Origin: Stictocephala bisonia
Lineage: Eukaryota; Arthropoda; Insecta; Hemiptera; Membracidae
DNA length: 64,000 nt
Direction: 5' to 3'
NCBI GenBank assembly: GCA_035578905.1
Contig: JAQJVL010000198.1
Coordinates: forward strand, 1,054,001 to 1,118,000
The notes under the pieces were generated by a model. The model ran no database searches and had not been told where the DNA came from. It saw only the letters and a program-made list of their open reading frames with translations. Positions within the stretch are counted from its first letter, which is position 1. Each line of letters begins with the position of its first letter. The position numbers and the translations under genes were made by a program. This document shows positions 1 through 11,655 of this stretch, in pieces.

Positions 1-107
1 TAGTATCTCTGGTTAGGTTAGTATAGTAGGTGGGAGGGAGGTAAGAAGGGGGCAAGGGTCAAGCCCGCCCGTAATCCGGCGATATCAACGCCTCAGCCTT
101 ATCAATA

Positions 108-3032
108 CCGTCAACCGGGGTCACTTTGGCCCAAATTTCAAGTTTTTTGCTGAATTTTGTTCCATATATATGTAACTATTTAAAAAACCATTAAACCAGT
201 ATTAGTTTTACTTTGTACATGAACCATTGAACATTTTAAAATAAGAAACAATAGTGTTAACCTCAATTAGGAATTTTTATTTAATATTTAAATTTGGGCT
301 AAAGCTGACACTGACTTGGGGTCACTTTAGCCCAAATGTTAAATACCATATAAAAACCATGTCTTTGATGACTTGGGCTAAACCTACACATATTTTACTT
401 TCAATATAGTTCATACTGTATATAAAATGGGGTTTAGGATGGTAGACAAATATTGGCACAATTAATAACAATTAATTTTAATAAGTAAACTAACGTAAGC
501 CTAGTGACTTTTTCACAATGTAAAAACTAGGGGACTAAGTTAAATAATAATAATAATAATATAGGGCCTACTGAGAAAACTTAAATGAAAACTTGTAGTT
601 CAGGAACCAAAAATTGGTTCCTCTTTAGCACTTTTGGTGGGTTGATTTTGCACAGAATGTCGTCCCATTGATATTCATGACAGTCGACCCGCTCTGGCCA
701 CCTCCAGCACTTCAAACATTGCTGCATGCACTCAACAGTTACATTCTCTTTTGACAAACTGGTTATTTTCCCTGGGTATTTTTGACCATTATACAGAACA
801 ATCACAAAATTGTCAATCTCACAGTCGTCAAAGGTTACCGGTACGTGCGATTTTTTGACACTTGCACGTGGTTCAACCCGAGTACTTGTAGGCCTACTTT
901 TTGTACCGGTAGTCATTGGAGAACCACTGTCTATGCCTAATTCACAATCAGAGAATGTTTCAGACTCTCCATCTGACTCCAACAGTATCTGTAGTTCATC
1001 TTCGGACGAGGAACTTGGAGTAGGACTCTTCCGCTTCTTCTTTTTTGGGATAGATTTTTGCTTTCCAACAGGAGAAACTTGTTCACTTTCAGCAGTCAAG
1101 ACATCTTGAACAGAAATGCTCTTTCCAGCAGGAACTTCTACCTTTTTCCGCTTTTTTCTTGCCGAATTGGAAGGGTTAACATAGTCACTTCGGTTTTTCT
1201 CTAGTTGCTCCAAAAACGCCTCTCCGACATATCCAACATCATCCTCGGTCAATTTCTTAGGGAGACGATCGAGTAGCATCTGTTTGTTTAGTGGAAAAAT
1301 ACCTCATTTAGCAAAACCAGAGATAAGATTTGCAGCTTGGTTTCCCTTTAGGCCATTCATAAGCTCATTTAGCAGTCCTGGAAAAATGTCTTTAGGGACA
1401 GTCTGAAACTTGGCACTCGATTTAGACTCTTTCCATTTACGTAGTATGGATCGCCAAATTCTTTTCATCGGCGAAAAGAAAGCCAAGTCTAAAGGCTGTG
1501 TTAAATGAGTTGTATTAGGCGGTAAGCAAACAAACCTAATATTATGGTTTTCGCACAGTTCCAAAACTCTAATGCTAATGTGGGAAGATAGATTATCACC
1601 AATCATTACCTTAGGCCCAGCTAGATTTTTGACAGATGGTAGAAATAGCGATTCAAACCAATCTTCAAATGTATTGCAGTCAAACCAACCGCTCTTTGTC
1701 CGGTTGTAACGGCAGTTTTGTGGACCATTTTCGGTCCAAGTAGACCACAAATGTTCAGCTTTGAACACAACATAACATTTAAACATAACACGTAAACATT
1801 TGCCTTCGGCATTGCCGCAAAACATTACTGAGGTAGAACTTTTGGAAAAATTGCAAATATTCTCAACATACTTTGTGCCCCGTTTGCAAATGACCCGTTT
1901 ACTTCCGGGATCATCTGTCAGATTTGTTTCGTCATAATTAAAAATATGACTCGGCAGCACATTATCAAGTTCTTTAGCCAAATTTTCCATGTAACAATCA
2001 ATAACTTCTGCGTTAACCTGAGCTCTAACCTTTTTAATATTTTTGCTGAATCTGGTTGACAGAAGAGGGTGCCGATTCAAAAATCCCTTAGCCCAGTCAT
2101 AGCCTGGCAAGTTATCTTTAAATTTTCCAATTTTAGTTCCTTTTTTATCAAGGTAGGCTTTAACAGTAAAACGAAAGTCAAGTTCACTCACGGGAAATCC
2201 AAAGTCACTTAACCGCACAAGGTGTTCTTCAAAAATTCGCTCCTCTTCTGCTGTGAAAGTCGTTGTACCTCCTTTTGGTTTTGAATGTTTACCAGCTAGC
2301 TTGTTTTTAATTGTTGCTCGAGGAATCCCATACTTCTCTTCAGCAGCACGCTGGGTTATCTCCTTGGAACGAATTGCTCGTAAACATTCCTCCAACGTCT
2401 CTGAAGAGTAGTTCGCATAAGGCCTAGACCCGAGAGTCCTTTTGTATTTTCTAGGCATGGTTAACAGGGCCTAAAACAAAAAAGATGGTACCTATGCATT
2501 AGATTGATTTGTTAAAGTTAATAAAAGTGTTTTGGGACCTAAATACATTGGAAATACAAACATTTAGATGACAGCATCTTAAAAACACTATTTTCTAACC
2601 TAGAAATATGTGGGCTAAAGACACCCCAAAAGTTGGGCTAAAGTCACCCCAACACATATTTTTGCTGATAAAAATTAAATCATAAGGAAAACATTTAAAT
2701 CACATAAATATGATGTTTAGCAGATATATAAAGAATAATTTGTGACACTTACCTATAGTAAAGCTATAAATGCACAACTGTGACCATCAGAAGTTGAACC
2801 GGTATAACCTTTCACCAAAATTGCAGACAGCTGTGTTGACAACATTGCCAACTGTCAGGCCATAGAGTATATACTATAGTTGCATAGACTAGAAAGAACA
2901 TAGAGTAAGCAGCAAAATGAGCACCATAACATCGAATTTGGTGGAAAATGAAATGAACAGTGTAGGATTGAAAGTTTTTTTTCTCTTTGGGCCAAAGTCA
3001 CCCTTAAGGGCTAAAGCCACCCCAGTTGACGG
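108..3032 (-). mobile_element. pogo/Tigger-like DNA transposon (Tc1/mariner superfamily)
   Basis: The two ends are inverted copies of CCGTCAACYGGGGTSRCTTT (left end at 108, right end at 3032), each bordered outside by TA (106-107 and 3033-3034), the target duplication typical of Tc1/mariner elements. The element is about 2.9 kb and encodes one CENP-B/pogo-type transposase on the - strand. Extra copies of the motif GGGGTSACTTTAGCCC or its complement lie inside both ends, for example near 294-340 and 2607-2655. They are likely subterminal transposase-binding sites. The match at the outermost 20 bases plus TA on both sides makes the boundaries firm. One internal stop codon suggests this copy no longer makes full-length transposase. 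Confidence 0.9.
581..2458 (-). pseudogene. pogo-type transposase with DDD catalytic core, one in-frame stop
   Basis: Transposase that would cut and paste the surrounding element. Reading from the ATG at 2458 there is a pipsqueak/CENP-B type helix-turn-helix (about residues 19-60), then a DDE_1 catalytic domain. Its likely metal-binding aspartates are D176 (in NYDETN), D288 (in MIGDNLSSH) and D324 (in QPLDLAFF). The frame stops at a TGA at 1306-1304, immediately after SGFAK, then continues open in the same frame for 240 more codons to 581. In this family the motif normally reads on through GF.K.GI.P, and GIFPLN follows directly after the stop, so one base change explains the break. The distal part is lysine- and serine-rich (nuclear localisation likely) and ends with a Cys/Trp-containing segment. 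I call it a recently inactivated copy; readthrough is possible but unsupported. Confidence 0.88.
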
Positions 3033-3369
3033 TACCTAAATCTAATAAGAACCTTTTGACTCGGATTTTAAAAATTGACATGGACAGAGATTCAAATATG
3101 TTGCAGTTATTACAAAATTTAGTTATATTACGATACAGTACATGGGATATGTAAAAAGGGTTTGTTTTTTAAAAGGATTTGCTTAGCTGTAGAGTGACTA
3201 TTCCAGTGTTTTCTGCATATCTTGTTTTGTGAGAATGATTAATTTTGAAAAATATTGAATTAAAATGTTTAAATAAATGTATAAGAAGAGTTTTAATGTA
3301 AAGCTGGCGGATAGAAAGTAAAGCATATTATAGTTTCATAGGTTGAAGAAGATTATAGCTGTGCATTGA

Positions 3370-3895
3370 TACACGTACAGTGGTATTCACCCATCCGCCC
3401 ACCCATACACATACAGTGGTATTCACCCACCCGCCTACCCATACACGTACAGTGGTATTCACCCATCCGCCCACCCATACACATACAGTGGTATTCACCC
3501 ACCCGCCACCCATACACGTACAGTGGTATTCACCCATCCGCCCACCCATACACATACAGTGGTATTCACCCACCCGCCACCCATACACGTACAGTGGTAT
3601 TCACAGAATGGACGCATAGAGTCTGGGATCAATACCACTGTGCGTGTATGGGTAGGTGGGTGGGTCAGTACCACTGTGCGTGTATGGGTGGGTAGGTGGG
3701 TCAGTACCACTGTGCGTGTATGGGTGGGCGGGTGAGTCAATACCCCTGTGCGTGTATGGGTGGGCGGGTGGGTCAGTACCAATGTGCGTTTATGGGTGTG
3801 TGGGTGGGTCAATACCACTGTGCGTGTATAGGGTGTGTGGGTGGGTCAATAACACTGTTGTACCCATAAACGCACAGTGGTACTGACCCACAGTA
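3370..3895. repeat. 36-bp minisatellite with an orientation switch
   Basis: From about 3370 to 3607 the plus strand repeats a unit of 35-36 bases with core CATACAGTGGTATTCACCCA. From about 3628 to 3895 the same unit is present on the opposite strand (core GGGTCAGTACCACTGTGCG). The two half-arrays therefore face each other and could fold into one long hairpin. The right half has close-set G runs on the plus strand. The unit is a multiple of three, so open frames appear on both strands; they are not genes. The same unit recurs as a large array at 22117-23800 and as single copies elsewhere. Confidence 0.9.
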
Positions 3896-4177
3896 TAAAT
3901 GCAAAAGAATTATATTGGATCAATGATGATTGTTTTATATATCTGTAATTTTTCTGTAATCTGTAATCAACTTTTAAATCACATCACTGTAAAATTGAAC
4001 CCTTCAGGGAAGCTTGATGTACTATCAAGACATGGTCTACTAATGTAAAAATTCCCGGAGAACTTCTCTGATGAATCGAATGAGCAATCTGAGGTGTTGT
4101 ACTGTGGCCAGGTACAACACTAAGGATCATCAGTTAGCATTCAGCTGCAGCTGGTACTTATTTCTGTGCAGGCTAAT
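3896..4177. other. spacer with no recognised feature
   Basis: AT-rich unique-looking sequence between the minisatellite and the hAT element. No coding or repeat signal seen. Confidence 0.4.
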
Positions 4178-5067
4178 CAGTGCCCGATTTAGAATACTTG
4201 CGGCCTTAGGCCAAATTAACCCGAGCGATCCCTGTCCCTTAGATGGAACTTCCTAGGAGTGATTGTGAGCAAGCCAAATTTTTTATTATTACATACGGTT
4301 TAACCTCTCACTGGGTGGCTGGTGACTGAAAACCGCTTCACTGTTCACGCTGCTGGACAAATAGTATGCTAGATTTATACCGCGGCGCAGCCTCACTTAG
4401 ATTTTTTGCTTTGTACAAGCCTAATAATTCAGAGTGTGTGACCAATATTTTATAGATTTTTATTTAATTTTTTTAGTTTGATATCGTTTTAGTAATGTCA
4501 AAGATAATAAATATGCATTTTGTTATTTTCCAGAATTTTGTTTAGTAGCAGGGAAAAATACCTTAGTGTAATGGTTGTAATATTATTATTTCTATAAAAT
4601 CCGGGTTCTCTCAGTTCTGTTTGGGACTGAACAGTTATTTCTTTTCTTTGCCATACTCTAATACAGTACTATATAGTGATTAAAATTAAAATGTACCTTA
4701 TTTCAGTCGTTGAAACAAGTGAGTAGTTCAGATAATTTAAAGATAGACACCAAAACACCAATTGAAAAACATTGGTTGATGCTAGCAATTAATTATATTG
4801 TATCCTTTAACGTCACGATTATGGAATTAAAGCAAATTTCAAATTTATACCTAACGTTTATTAAAATTTTACTTTTTGAAATTGATTCAACATAGAAAGC
4901 AAAACATAAATGATTAGAAATATAATGTTTTATTTAAATAACATAAATAGGTCTAAGTGTTGTTTTCACTAATTAAATAATCTTGGTTTACAAATTTGGC
5001 TTAAACCCCAAAAATACAACAAGCTCTGACACTAATTTCTATATTTATAGAACATATGTAATTCGTA

Positions 5068-5333
5068 AAACACTGATCGTCAAGATATGGGCGAATATGA
5101 ATTTTGAATGAGTGTATATGAGGGAATGTAGTCATTGTTACAAACTAAGGTCGACTATTCCTTAGAAAATGTCATTAATTAGTAGCCCAATGACAAATGA
5201 ACAGCTGTTGATAACCGGTGGTTATCAGCTGTTCCCTCTCAAAATTTGTTATGACTCTGATTGGGGGATCGAACTGAGAACCTTAAGCTTATGAAGCTGG
5301 GATTTAACCAACTATGCTACGGGCTATAGTACT
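5068..5333 (-). mobile_element. SINE-A copy (tRNA-Met-like head), nested in hAT element
   Basis: Read on the - strand it starts with a Pol III A-box-like TAGCATAGTTGG, an anticodon-like loop TTCATAA and a B box AGTTCGATCCC, the layout of a tRNA-derived SINE. It continues into a body ending near GATCGTCAAG on the plus strand. The same roughly 265-bp unit occurs at 11656-11930, 20640-20782 and 53515-53775. Confidence 0.8.
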
Positions 5334-5590
5334 TAAAAAGAAAAATATTAAGAATACAACAAATAAACTTTTAGATTTTTCAATTCTCACATCATTATCT
5401 TATACTGAAAAATGTCATGTTCTTAATTTGGATAAAGATGGATTAGTAATTAACATCGACACTCGCTCCCCTCCATACTCATTATAAATCTCATATCTAA
5501 ACTCTAAACACTCACTTTTCTAGCTTTTCTGGTTGATTAATTAAATCGTTAAAGTCTAAAGCTTGAAAAAGCTCAGCATTTGCATAAAAA

Positions 5591-6345
5591 CTAGCCAAAG
5601 TAGAATCTAGAATCTTTGTCAGAAGTCGATTTCCTCAAGTAGTTCTTTATTCTTTTCAACACGCTGAATGATCTTTCTCCAGATGCTCTAGAATTCATCA
5701 TGCATAAAAGAATGTGCAAAGCTGCGTCCATATTTGGAAATAATGTTGTCAACTGCTTTTCACAAATCAATTGCAGATACTTCAAAAGTAGATTCCTCGG
5801 AGGCTTGGTAATTTTGTTATAGTGAGGTTCTCTTTCTTCATCAAATATACCTTCAACAAAGCCTTTAACTGTACACACTATTCTCTTAAGCCAACATCTA
5901 TATCGGTTCGATACTTTATAGCCAAAATGGAAGCTTTATCCCTGATTTCTTAATTGGAAATTGACGATGAGTTGTTTAAAAATCCAAATTCTTCATTAAA
6001 ACTGAAATAATCTTCAGACCTTTTATTCAATTCTGAATACAGTTTGTCAATTACAACATTGAATGTATTAATCTTTGTCTTCGCCATTAAAATCATAGTG
6101 GGGTTCTTCTTTATCTTCGCCAGGGAGCGCTTTCCTTTTTGGGAGTCTTTTTTTTTCAACGTCTTGAAGTTTTTTGTAGGAATCAAAGTTGTCTTTCAGA
6201 CTCAATACGTACTCCTGTAGAGATTTGTTTATGTTGCAAGTCAAATTAAAGTGTGTAGCAGTGTTTTGCAATGTTTTCCTACTCTTGTCAAGACGTTGTA
6301 AAATATCGTACCTCATGTTTGGTAAAGTAGCATTCTCTAACTTTA
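5591..6345 (-). pseudogene. hAT transposase fragment (C-terminal half)
   Basis: Broken - strand frames, N to C from 6345 down. The first part (starting near MRYDILQRLDKSRKTLQNT) is a helical region. A KRK-type basic stretch and a segment reading NVVIDKLYSELNKRSEDYF and EEFGFL follow, as seen just before the dimerisation domain in ZMYM-type hAT transposases. The C-terminal piece has NMDAALHILLCMMNSRASG and ERSFSVLKRIKNYLR, the hAT C-terminal dimerisation signature. Frames change at least twice, so it is not functional. Confidence 0.8.
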
Positions 6346-6483
6346 TTTGTTCGTATACAAAAATAATGTATTCGATTCACATTAGTGGTAATTATTAATT
6401 AAGAAAGTAAAAATTTAATTTTTGTTCTAAAAAAATTGTTGTACAAAACGCTGCCTAGTGGTAGATCCGGCTCTGAGCCTAAT

Positions 6484-7331
6484 AGTGGCACCGTTCTGTG
6501 GCATAGTACCTTTAATAAATGGTGTTCGGTATGGGGGGGGGGGGGAGGGTTATAGATCGAATCAGCGTTTTTATTATAATTGCACAGAAAAACAATAGTT
6601 TTGCAAATATTTACTGATAACAAGAGGAGGAAGACACATTTTTCTTTTTTTATCTAGTTGTTATTATTTATTTAATTTAGACTTAACATTAGTGTTCAGG
6701 ACATTAAGGACATATAACTCTTAAAGAATTATATAAATGGACATTAAAATAACTTGGCATGTAAAACAGCATGAAAAAAACAATAAAATTACTACTATAA
6801 AATAAAAATTAGGTCATAACAAATATTTTGAAAGGTTAAAATGTTCCTAAAAAAACAAGCATTATATTCTTAAGTTTTATATTTTTTTTTTTCTAAATGG
6901 TTCTACTATTTTTTTAAGTTTGTTCAAAATCAGACCAATTATGATTTGATGCAAGGTTTGAAAATAAATCTTATAGAAATTATCTCTGAAGGCAATTTAT
7001 AGTATAAGTAAACTTATTCTTGTAAAGTGACTGATAATTACGTCTGTTGTTAATTGTACGTTGTTGTTTGTACAGTGAAGGACATGATCATTTACTGTAA
7101 AAATTGTTTAACATGCTCTTATGGATAATATATGAAAATGTATTTAATATCACATACTTGAATGGGGTGAGGGTGGGTCAATACCACCGTAAATGTATAG
7201 GAGGGAGGGTGGGTTATAACGTAGGTAGATTATTATTTTAAATCTTTGCCACAAAACATTTTTTATCAGGAAATGTTTGAATTGAAAATTTTACCTAGAC
7301 TTTTTTACTTATAATAAATATTTGATTTCAG
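6484..7331. other. upstream flank / probable intron of the BTB-zinc-finger gene
   Basis: AT-rich, no coding seen. A poly-G run sits near 6534-6546. A single diverged copy of the 36-bp minisatellite unit, with the core GGGTCAATACCACC, is at about 7165-7216. The stretch ends in a pyrimidine-rich splice acceptor TTTGATTTCAG at 7321-7331, so the 3' part is likely intron. Confidence 0.5.
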
Positions 7332-10300
7332 GTAGACATTCAAAACAACTTGTGTCAACTAAAATGCAGTCAGGATCAAAAAAGGTTTTGCAAAATCTGT
7401 TTAAACAGAAGTCATGTGGTACATTTTGTGATGTACAATTACAAGTTCAGGGCTCCATCCTATGGGGCCATGCATGTGTACTGGCCTCCTGTAGTCCATA
7501 CTTTATGGACTTTTTCAAAAATGGAATCAAGGAGAGTGATCATTGGTGTGTTAGGAAACCACTTGTTATTATACTAGATAAAATTGTAGATGATATCGGA
7601 CACATTTGTTTTATCTGTGTTTCAAAGATAATTGATTTTATGTACCTTAGAGAGCTCGTTGTTTTAAAAGGACATTTTCAACATTTTTGTAAAATTGTTA
7701 ACTTTTTGAAAGTATTAGATTTGTTACCTTTTTGTAAAAATTATTTTGAAGAGAAAATCTTTAAAAATTATTTGAACTCTGGTGCAGTGTCTGAAATAAA
7801 CATCAAAAATATTAATAATGATAAACAAGTTAGTGAATTTTCATTAAAAAACTCTAGTATTAAAGCTGACATACATGCAAATAAATTATTCAGAAATGAA
7901 AACAGTAGATTATCTCCAGATGCAGATAATGTAAAAAAGCAATGTAACAAAGGCGAGAGCAAAGATTCATTTTGTAAAACAGTGGATGAATTGGAAGTGG
8001 CAAGTCAGGAAAGTAAAAAGAATGAATCTTCTGATCCTATGAATATAAAAAACATTGAAACAAAAATAAGCAACTTATCATCTGAAGATAAGCTAAAAAA
8101 TATTGAAATAAGATTCTCAACAAACAGATGTGAATTCTCATGTTGTAATCCTGATTTAACATCAAATATGTCACCAGGTTGTGAGTCAAAGCAACGTAAA
8201 AAGCGTAAAATGTTTTGTGAACTATGCCAGTATTCATCAGTTTCGATTAAAAAAATGTTAAAACATGTTCAGACAACAAATCATATTGTGAAATGTTGCC
8301 CTGTTTGCAATTTAAGAGCAGAAAACGTTGAGAATCTAAACCAACATTTAAAAGATCATTATAATTCAAAACCCTTCATATGTTTCATTTGTCAAAAGAG
8401 GAATCGTTTTTGGGAGTATCACAAACTGCATTTAAGAGTTCACTGCAGGAACAAACAGTTCCATTGTGAAATTTGTCAAAGGAGATTCAAATATAAGCAG
8501 AATTTGACAGGTCATTTATTGACACACAACTATAAACATGTTTGCAATAAATGTCGTTATTTATCATCAGACGACAATGATTACCAGATGCATCAACACT
8601 TACACAACAGTGAAAACTCAAATATTAATTCAAATACACATCAGGCAATGGAAGAAATAAGCATATTAAACAAGCAACCAAACAATCATAAACAAAATAA
8701 ATTTGAAAGACTGAGAAAATACCAATGTTATATATGTAGTGAAAGATTTACCCAGCAAAAGAATTTAGCGAGACACATTCAAGTCAAACACTCCTGTGCT
8801 GAAGAATATAGGTGCCCAAATTGTGCTTATTTAACAAAGAGATACGATCTTTTAAAGGGTCATATGAAGAAACATCATAACTGCTTACCAGCTGATGAAA
8901 CAAAGACAAGAAAAAGAAAAGAGAGCTCTAAAATAAAACAAAAGCAGGAATGTCCTCACCAGAACGGGATTGTTGGTGTTTTAATTCCTGTAGAATTAAT
9001 ATCTGTAGATGGTAACTCAACACTAAATGCGTTTGCGGTCAAGGCTCATAGCATTGAAGCATCGGAGAATAGAGAAAATCAGCCTTCAAACCTCAATGAG
9101 GCAGAAACTGAAAATACTTACTCCACTACTAATGACACTGAGTTATCTCAAGCACAAAGAACTCAAACTGATTCTAATAACTTTCACAGTACAGAAGAAG
9201 GAAATATTGAAGATTTCATCAGTGAACCAAAGATTTTAACAAACGTTAACGTTTCTGAATCAGCAGATAAAACAAGTTCAGAAGAAATGCAAAACATATC
9301 CACTGATGTGGAAAAAGAGAATGGCTGGAATTGTAAAGCTGAAAAGATTGGATCTCATTTCATAGAAAATAGTGAAAACATATGGTTGAATGAGGCAACT
9401 GGCGAGTTTCTTAGTGATAGCAATTTTATAAGTATTCCCAAACTCGATACACAGTATAGCATAGATCAAAATAATTGCATTAATTTTAGAGCTGAAAAAT
9501 CATCTGTACTGTCATCTGACTTTGAAGATTCATTCCCATCGTTAATTATAAATGAAGCGGCTGGTAATCTTTCATCATTTGATTTAGATGATGATAATCC
9601 TCAGACAAGTTTGTTGGATTTTGACAATCAAGATAACTTGTTTCCTTGGGAGAGTTTAGGAGATAATTTCTGTTCTACTTGGGTACTAAATGAAACTACT
9701 GGAGAGTTAAATATGGTAAGCTTTGGAGTTCAACCACTGAAGAAATGTGATGAATTGAAGCTGGATGAAAATACTGGCACTTTTTCATTGATAGATGACG
9801 ATGAAACAGCTCTATTTTTAAATGAAGGCACAGGAGATTTGTCAGTTATTTACTTCAATCCCAATAAAAACTACTCTGATACTTCAAACTATTTTATCAA
9901 TGACCAGCTAAATCAAGAAAAATTAGAAACTATGTCTCAACACTCTAATGATGAAGATGATTTACTAAATGAAGAGCTATTCCGGGCTTCTGCTAACTTC
10001 ATGGCTCAGGATGAAAATGAAACTTTTTTAAATGAGCTTACAGGAGAGTTTGATGTTACACATTATAATAATTTTCGTTCTGAGACTCATCAATTAATAG
10101 GGAATGAATGTATTTATTTAAATGAAGAAACTGGCGAAATCTCATCCAATATTTCAACGAAAAATATGAATAATGATAATTTACCAAATGTTGATTCTTT
10201 CAGGTTTGATTTTGATGACTCTTTGAACTGCGAAGATTTTGAACAATTTTCTACAGAAATGAGTGATTTTTCTTCACAGTTTTGCTTAGATAATAGCAAC

Positions 10301-10381
10301 TCTAACGATTGGCACAATTTTGATGAAACATGTGATACCTTGCTAAATGAATGCACAGGAGAACTTGTTAAGCGGTGTTAA
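7332..10381 (+). CDS. BTB-domain C2H2 zinc-finger protein with repeated C-terminal LNExTGE motifs
   Basis: Likely a sequence-specific nuclear transcription regulator. An acceptor site (TTTCAG, ending 7331) opens the exon. The first ATG in frame is at 7364, giving 1005 residues; upstream exons may be non-coding. A BTB dimerisation domain covers roughly residues 10-125 (TFCDVQLQVQGS, HACVLASCSPYF). After a Ser/Lys-rich linker come seven C2H2-type fingers (about 8210-8880), beginning with FCELCQYSS, CCPVCNLRA, FICFICQKR, FHCEICQRRF, HVCNKCRYL, YQCYICSERF and YRCPNCAYL. Several have atypical spacing. The last 330 residues are acidic and low in complexity, with eight copies of LNExTGE; the last ends six residues before the stop, and residues ELVKRC close the protein. 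The ORF is intact, and its codons are AT-rich like the window. Family-level identity is firm; I cannot assign an orthologue. Confidence 0.9.
9386..10366 (+). repeat. eight spaced LNExTGE peptide repeats in the BTB-zinc-finger tail
   Basis: In-frame copies: LNEATGEF 9386, INEAAGNL 9548, LNETTGEL 9686, LDENTGTF 9761, LNEGTGDL 9818, LNELTGEF 10028, LNEETGEI 10118, LNECTGEL 10343. The spacers differ in length (57-225 bases) and sequence, while the eight-residue core is kept. That pattern fits a short linear binding motif rather than a recent tandem duplication. Confidence 0.85.
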
Positions 10382-10556
10382 CATGCAACAATTCATTGTT
10401 TATATATTTTGGCCATGGGAATTTTTTGATAACCATCATTCCAGAACCAAAGATTATCCTTGTACGTCTTACCCCCCATGGTGTATTACATATATCACTC
10501 CTTAATATCTCATTTCTCTTTGTGTATTATTATTATTATGCTGTTGATTACTTGAA

Positions 10557-10562
10557 AATAAA
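10557..10562 (+). other. polyadenylation signal AATAAA
   Basis: AATAAA lies 176 bases after the stop of the BTB-zinc-finger gene, so 7332 to about 10580 can be its last exon. Confidence 0.55.
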
Positions 10563-10671
10563 ATCTAATTTTTTATTGTAATGATAAGCTGAATTTAATT
10601 TTAGTATTCAAGCCTTGTAAACGTTATACTGTACAGTTTCTATTTACCTTATAATAAGACATTTCATGTAA

Positions 10672-10865
10672 AGCTGTAGTTGCCCTAGCTATTGGGTTAT
10701 TAATTAATGGCTCTTTCAAAGGAACAGTCGACCTTAGTTAATAACAATAACTACACCAGTTCATCCTACATTCATCACACTCATTTGTCTCTCATGTTCC
10801 GCCTTATCTCAACGATCGGCATCTTAATAATGAATAGTAAACCATGGTTATGCTCAGACCAGAGG
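10672..10865 (+). mobile_element. SINE-B fragment (3' part)
   Basis: Begins in GTAAAGCTGTAGTTGCCC and runs to ACGATCGGCATCTTAATAA, matching the 3' half of the SINE-B copy at 23803-24210. The head is missing. Confidence 0.65.
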
Positions 10866-11515
10866 GAATCACAAAGAAATCGCACATTCGATGCTATTTT
10901 GCTGTAGCACTGTAAATATCAACACAGCCATTTGAGTGAAAGCAATTATTTTAACTTTTGGTTCCTGGAAAGAAATCAACCAAGTGTTTCTTGTCTCTGT
11001 ACCAACATAACCCATATACATATACTCTAGTGGTGTGGCAAATTTTCCAGTGGAAACTCTATATATATATATATATTTGACAAATTATAAGAAAAGTCGT
11101 ATTTATATGATATATTAAAATGCCTACAATAGCTAACAGCATAAAATTGAATGTACCTGAGCTCACGGAATAACACTTAGCCTTCAGGATTTTTTGTTAC
11201 TATGAAAAATTATAGGTAAAATAAGAGAAATAGTAACATTATTTTTATAAATTTAATTAATTATTTTACTGTACAACATAACAATTTATTAAGACTTCTT
11301 ACGGAGGTTTAATATCATAACCTCATTCTTTAAATTTAATATATATTCCAAAAATCACAAAGGGAAAAATAAAAAAAATATCAATTGTTTATAAGCGGCT
11401 AATTAGCAAATGCGTCTTCGTATTATCAAATACGAATCAAATTATTATTATCAGCTGAGCAGTGTCATCGTAGCCATGTTCTGACGTAATCCTATGGTTT
11501 CCATTTCCGTATATT

Positions 11516-11655
11516 TGGGCTATTCAACACTACGTAGTTTGGATTCCACGTAAAGTGTCCCATAGTTGCCCTGGCTATTAATAAATAGTCCTCTCTGAGT
11601 TTAGTCGAACTCAGATAGTAACAGTGACTACACTCGTTCATCTTCACTCATCACA
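11516..11655 (+). mobile_element. SINE-B fragment
   Basis: The segment TTTGGATTCCACGTAAAG followed by the common SINE 3' body (CACTCGTTCATCTTCACTCA). It is directly abutted by a complete SINE-A. Confidence 0.65.

Larger units (their letters stand above)
4178..6475 (-). mobile_element. hAT transposon (ZMYM/Zaphod-like), decayed, with target duplication
   Basis: Left end reads CAGTGCCCGATTTA and the right end, on the other strand, CAGAGCCGGATCTA, a terminal inverted repeat typical of hAT elements. The flanks are AGGCTAAT (4170-4177) and AGCCTAAT (6476-6483), an 8-bp target duplication with one difference. Inside on the - strand are remnants of a hAT transposase (5591-6345). A tRNA-derived SINE (about 5068-5333) has inserted between the left end and the transposase remnant, so the hAT copy is older than that SINE insertion. 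At 2.3 kb it is shorter than an autonomous copy would be, so the N-terminal part of the transposase is probably deleted. Confidence 0.82.

Noticed and set aside
3328..3886. Several overlapping frames rich in HTH/WVG repeats
   Set aside because: Shadows of the inverted minisatellite.
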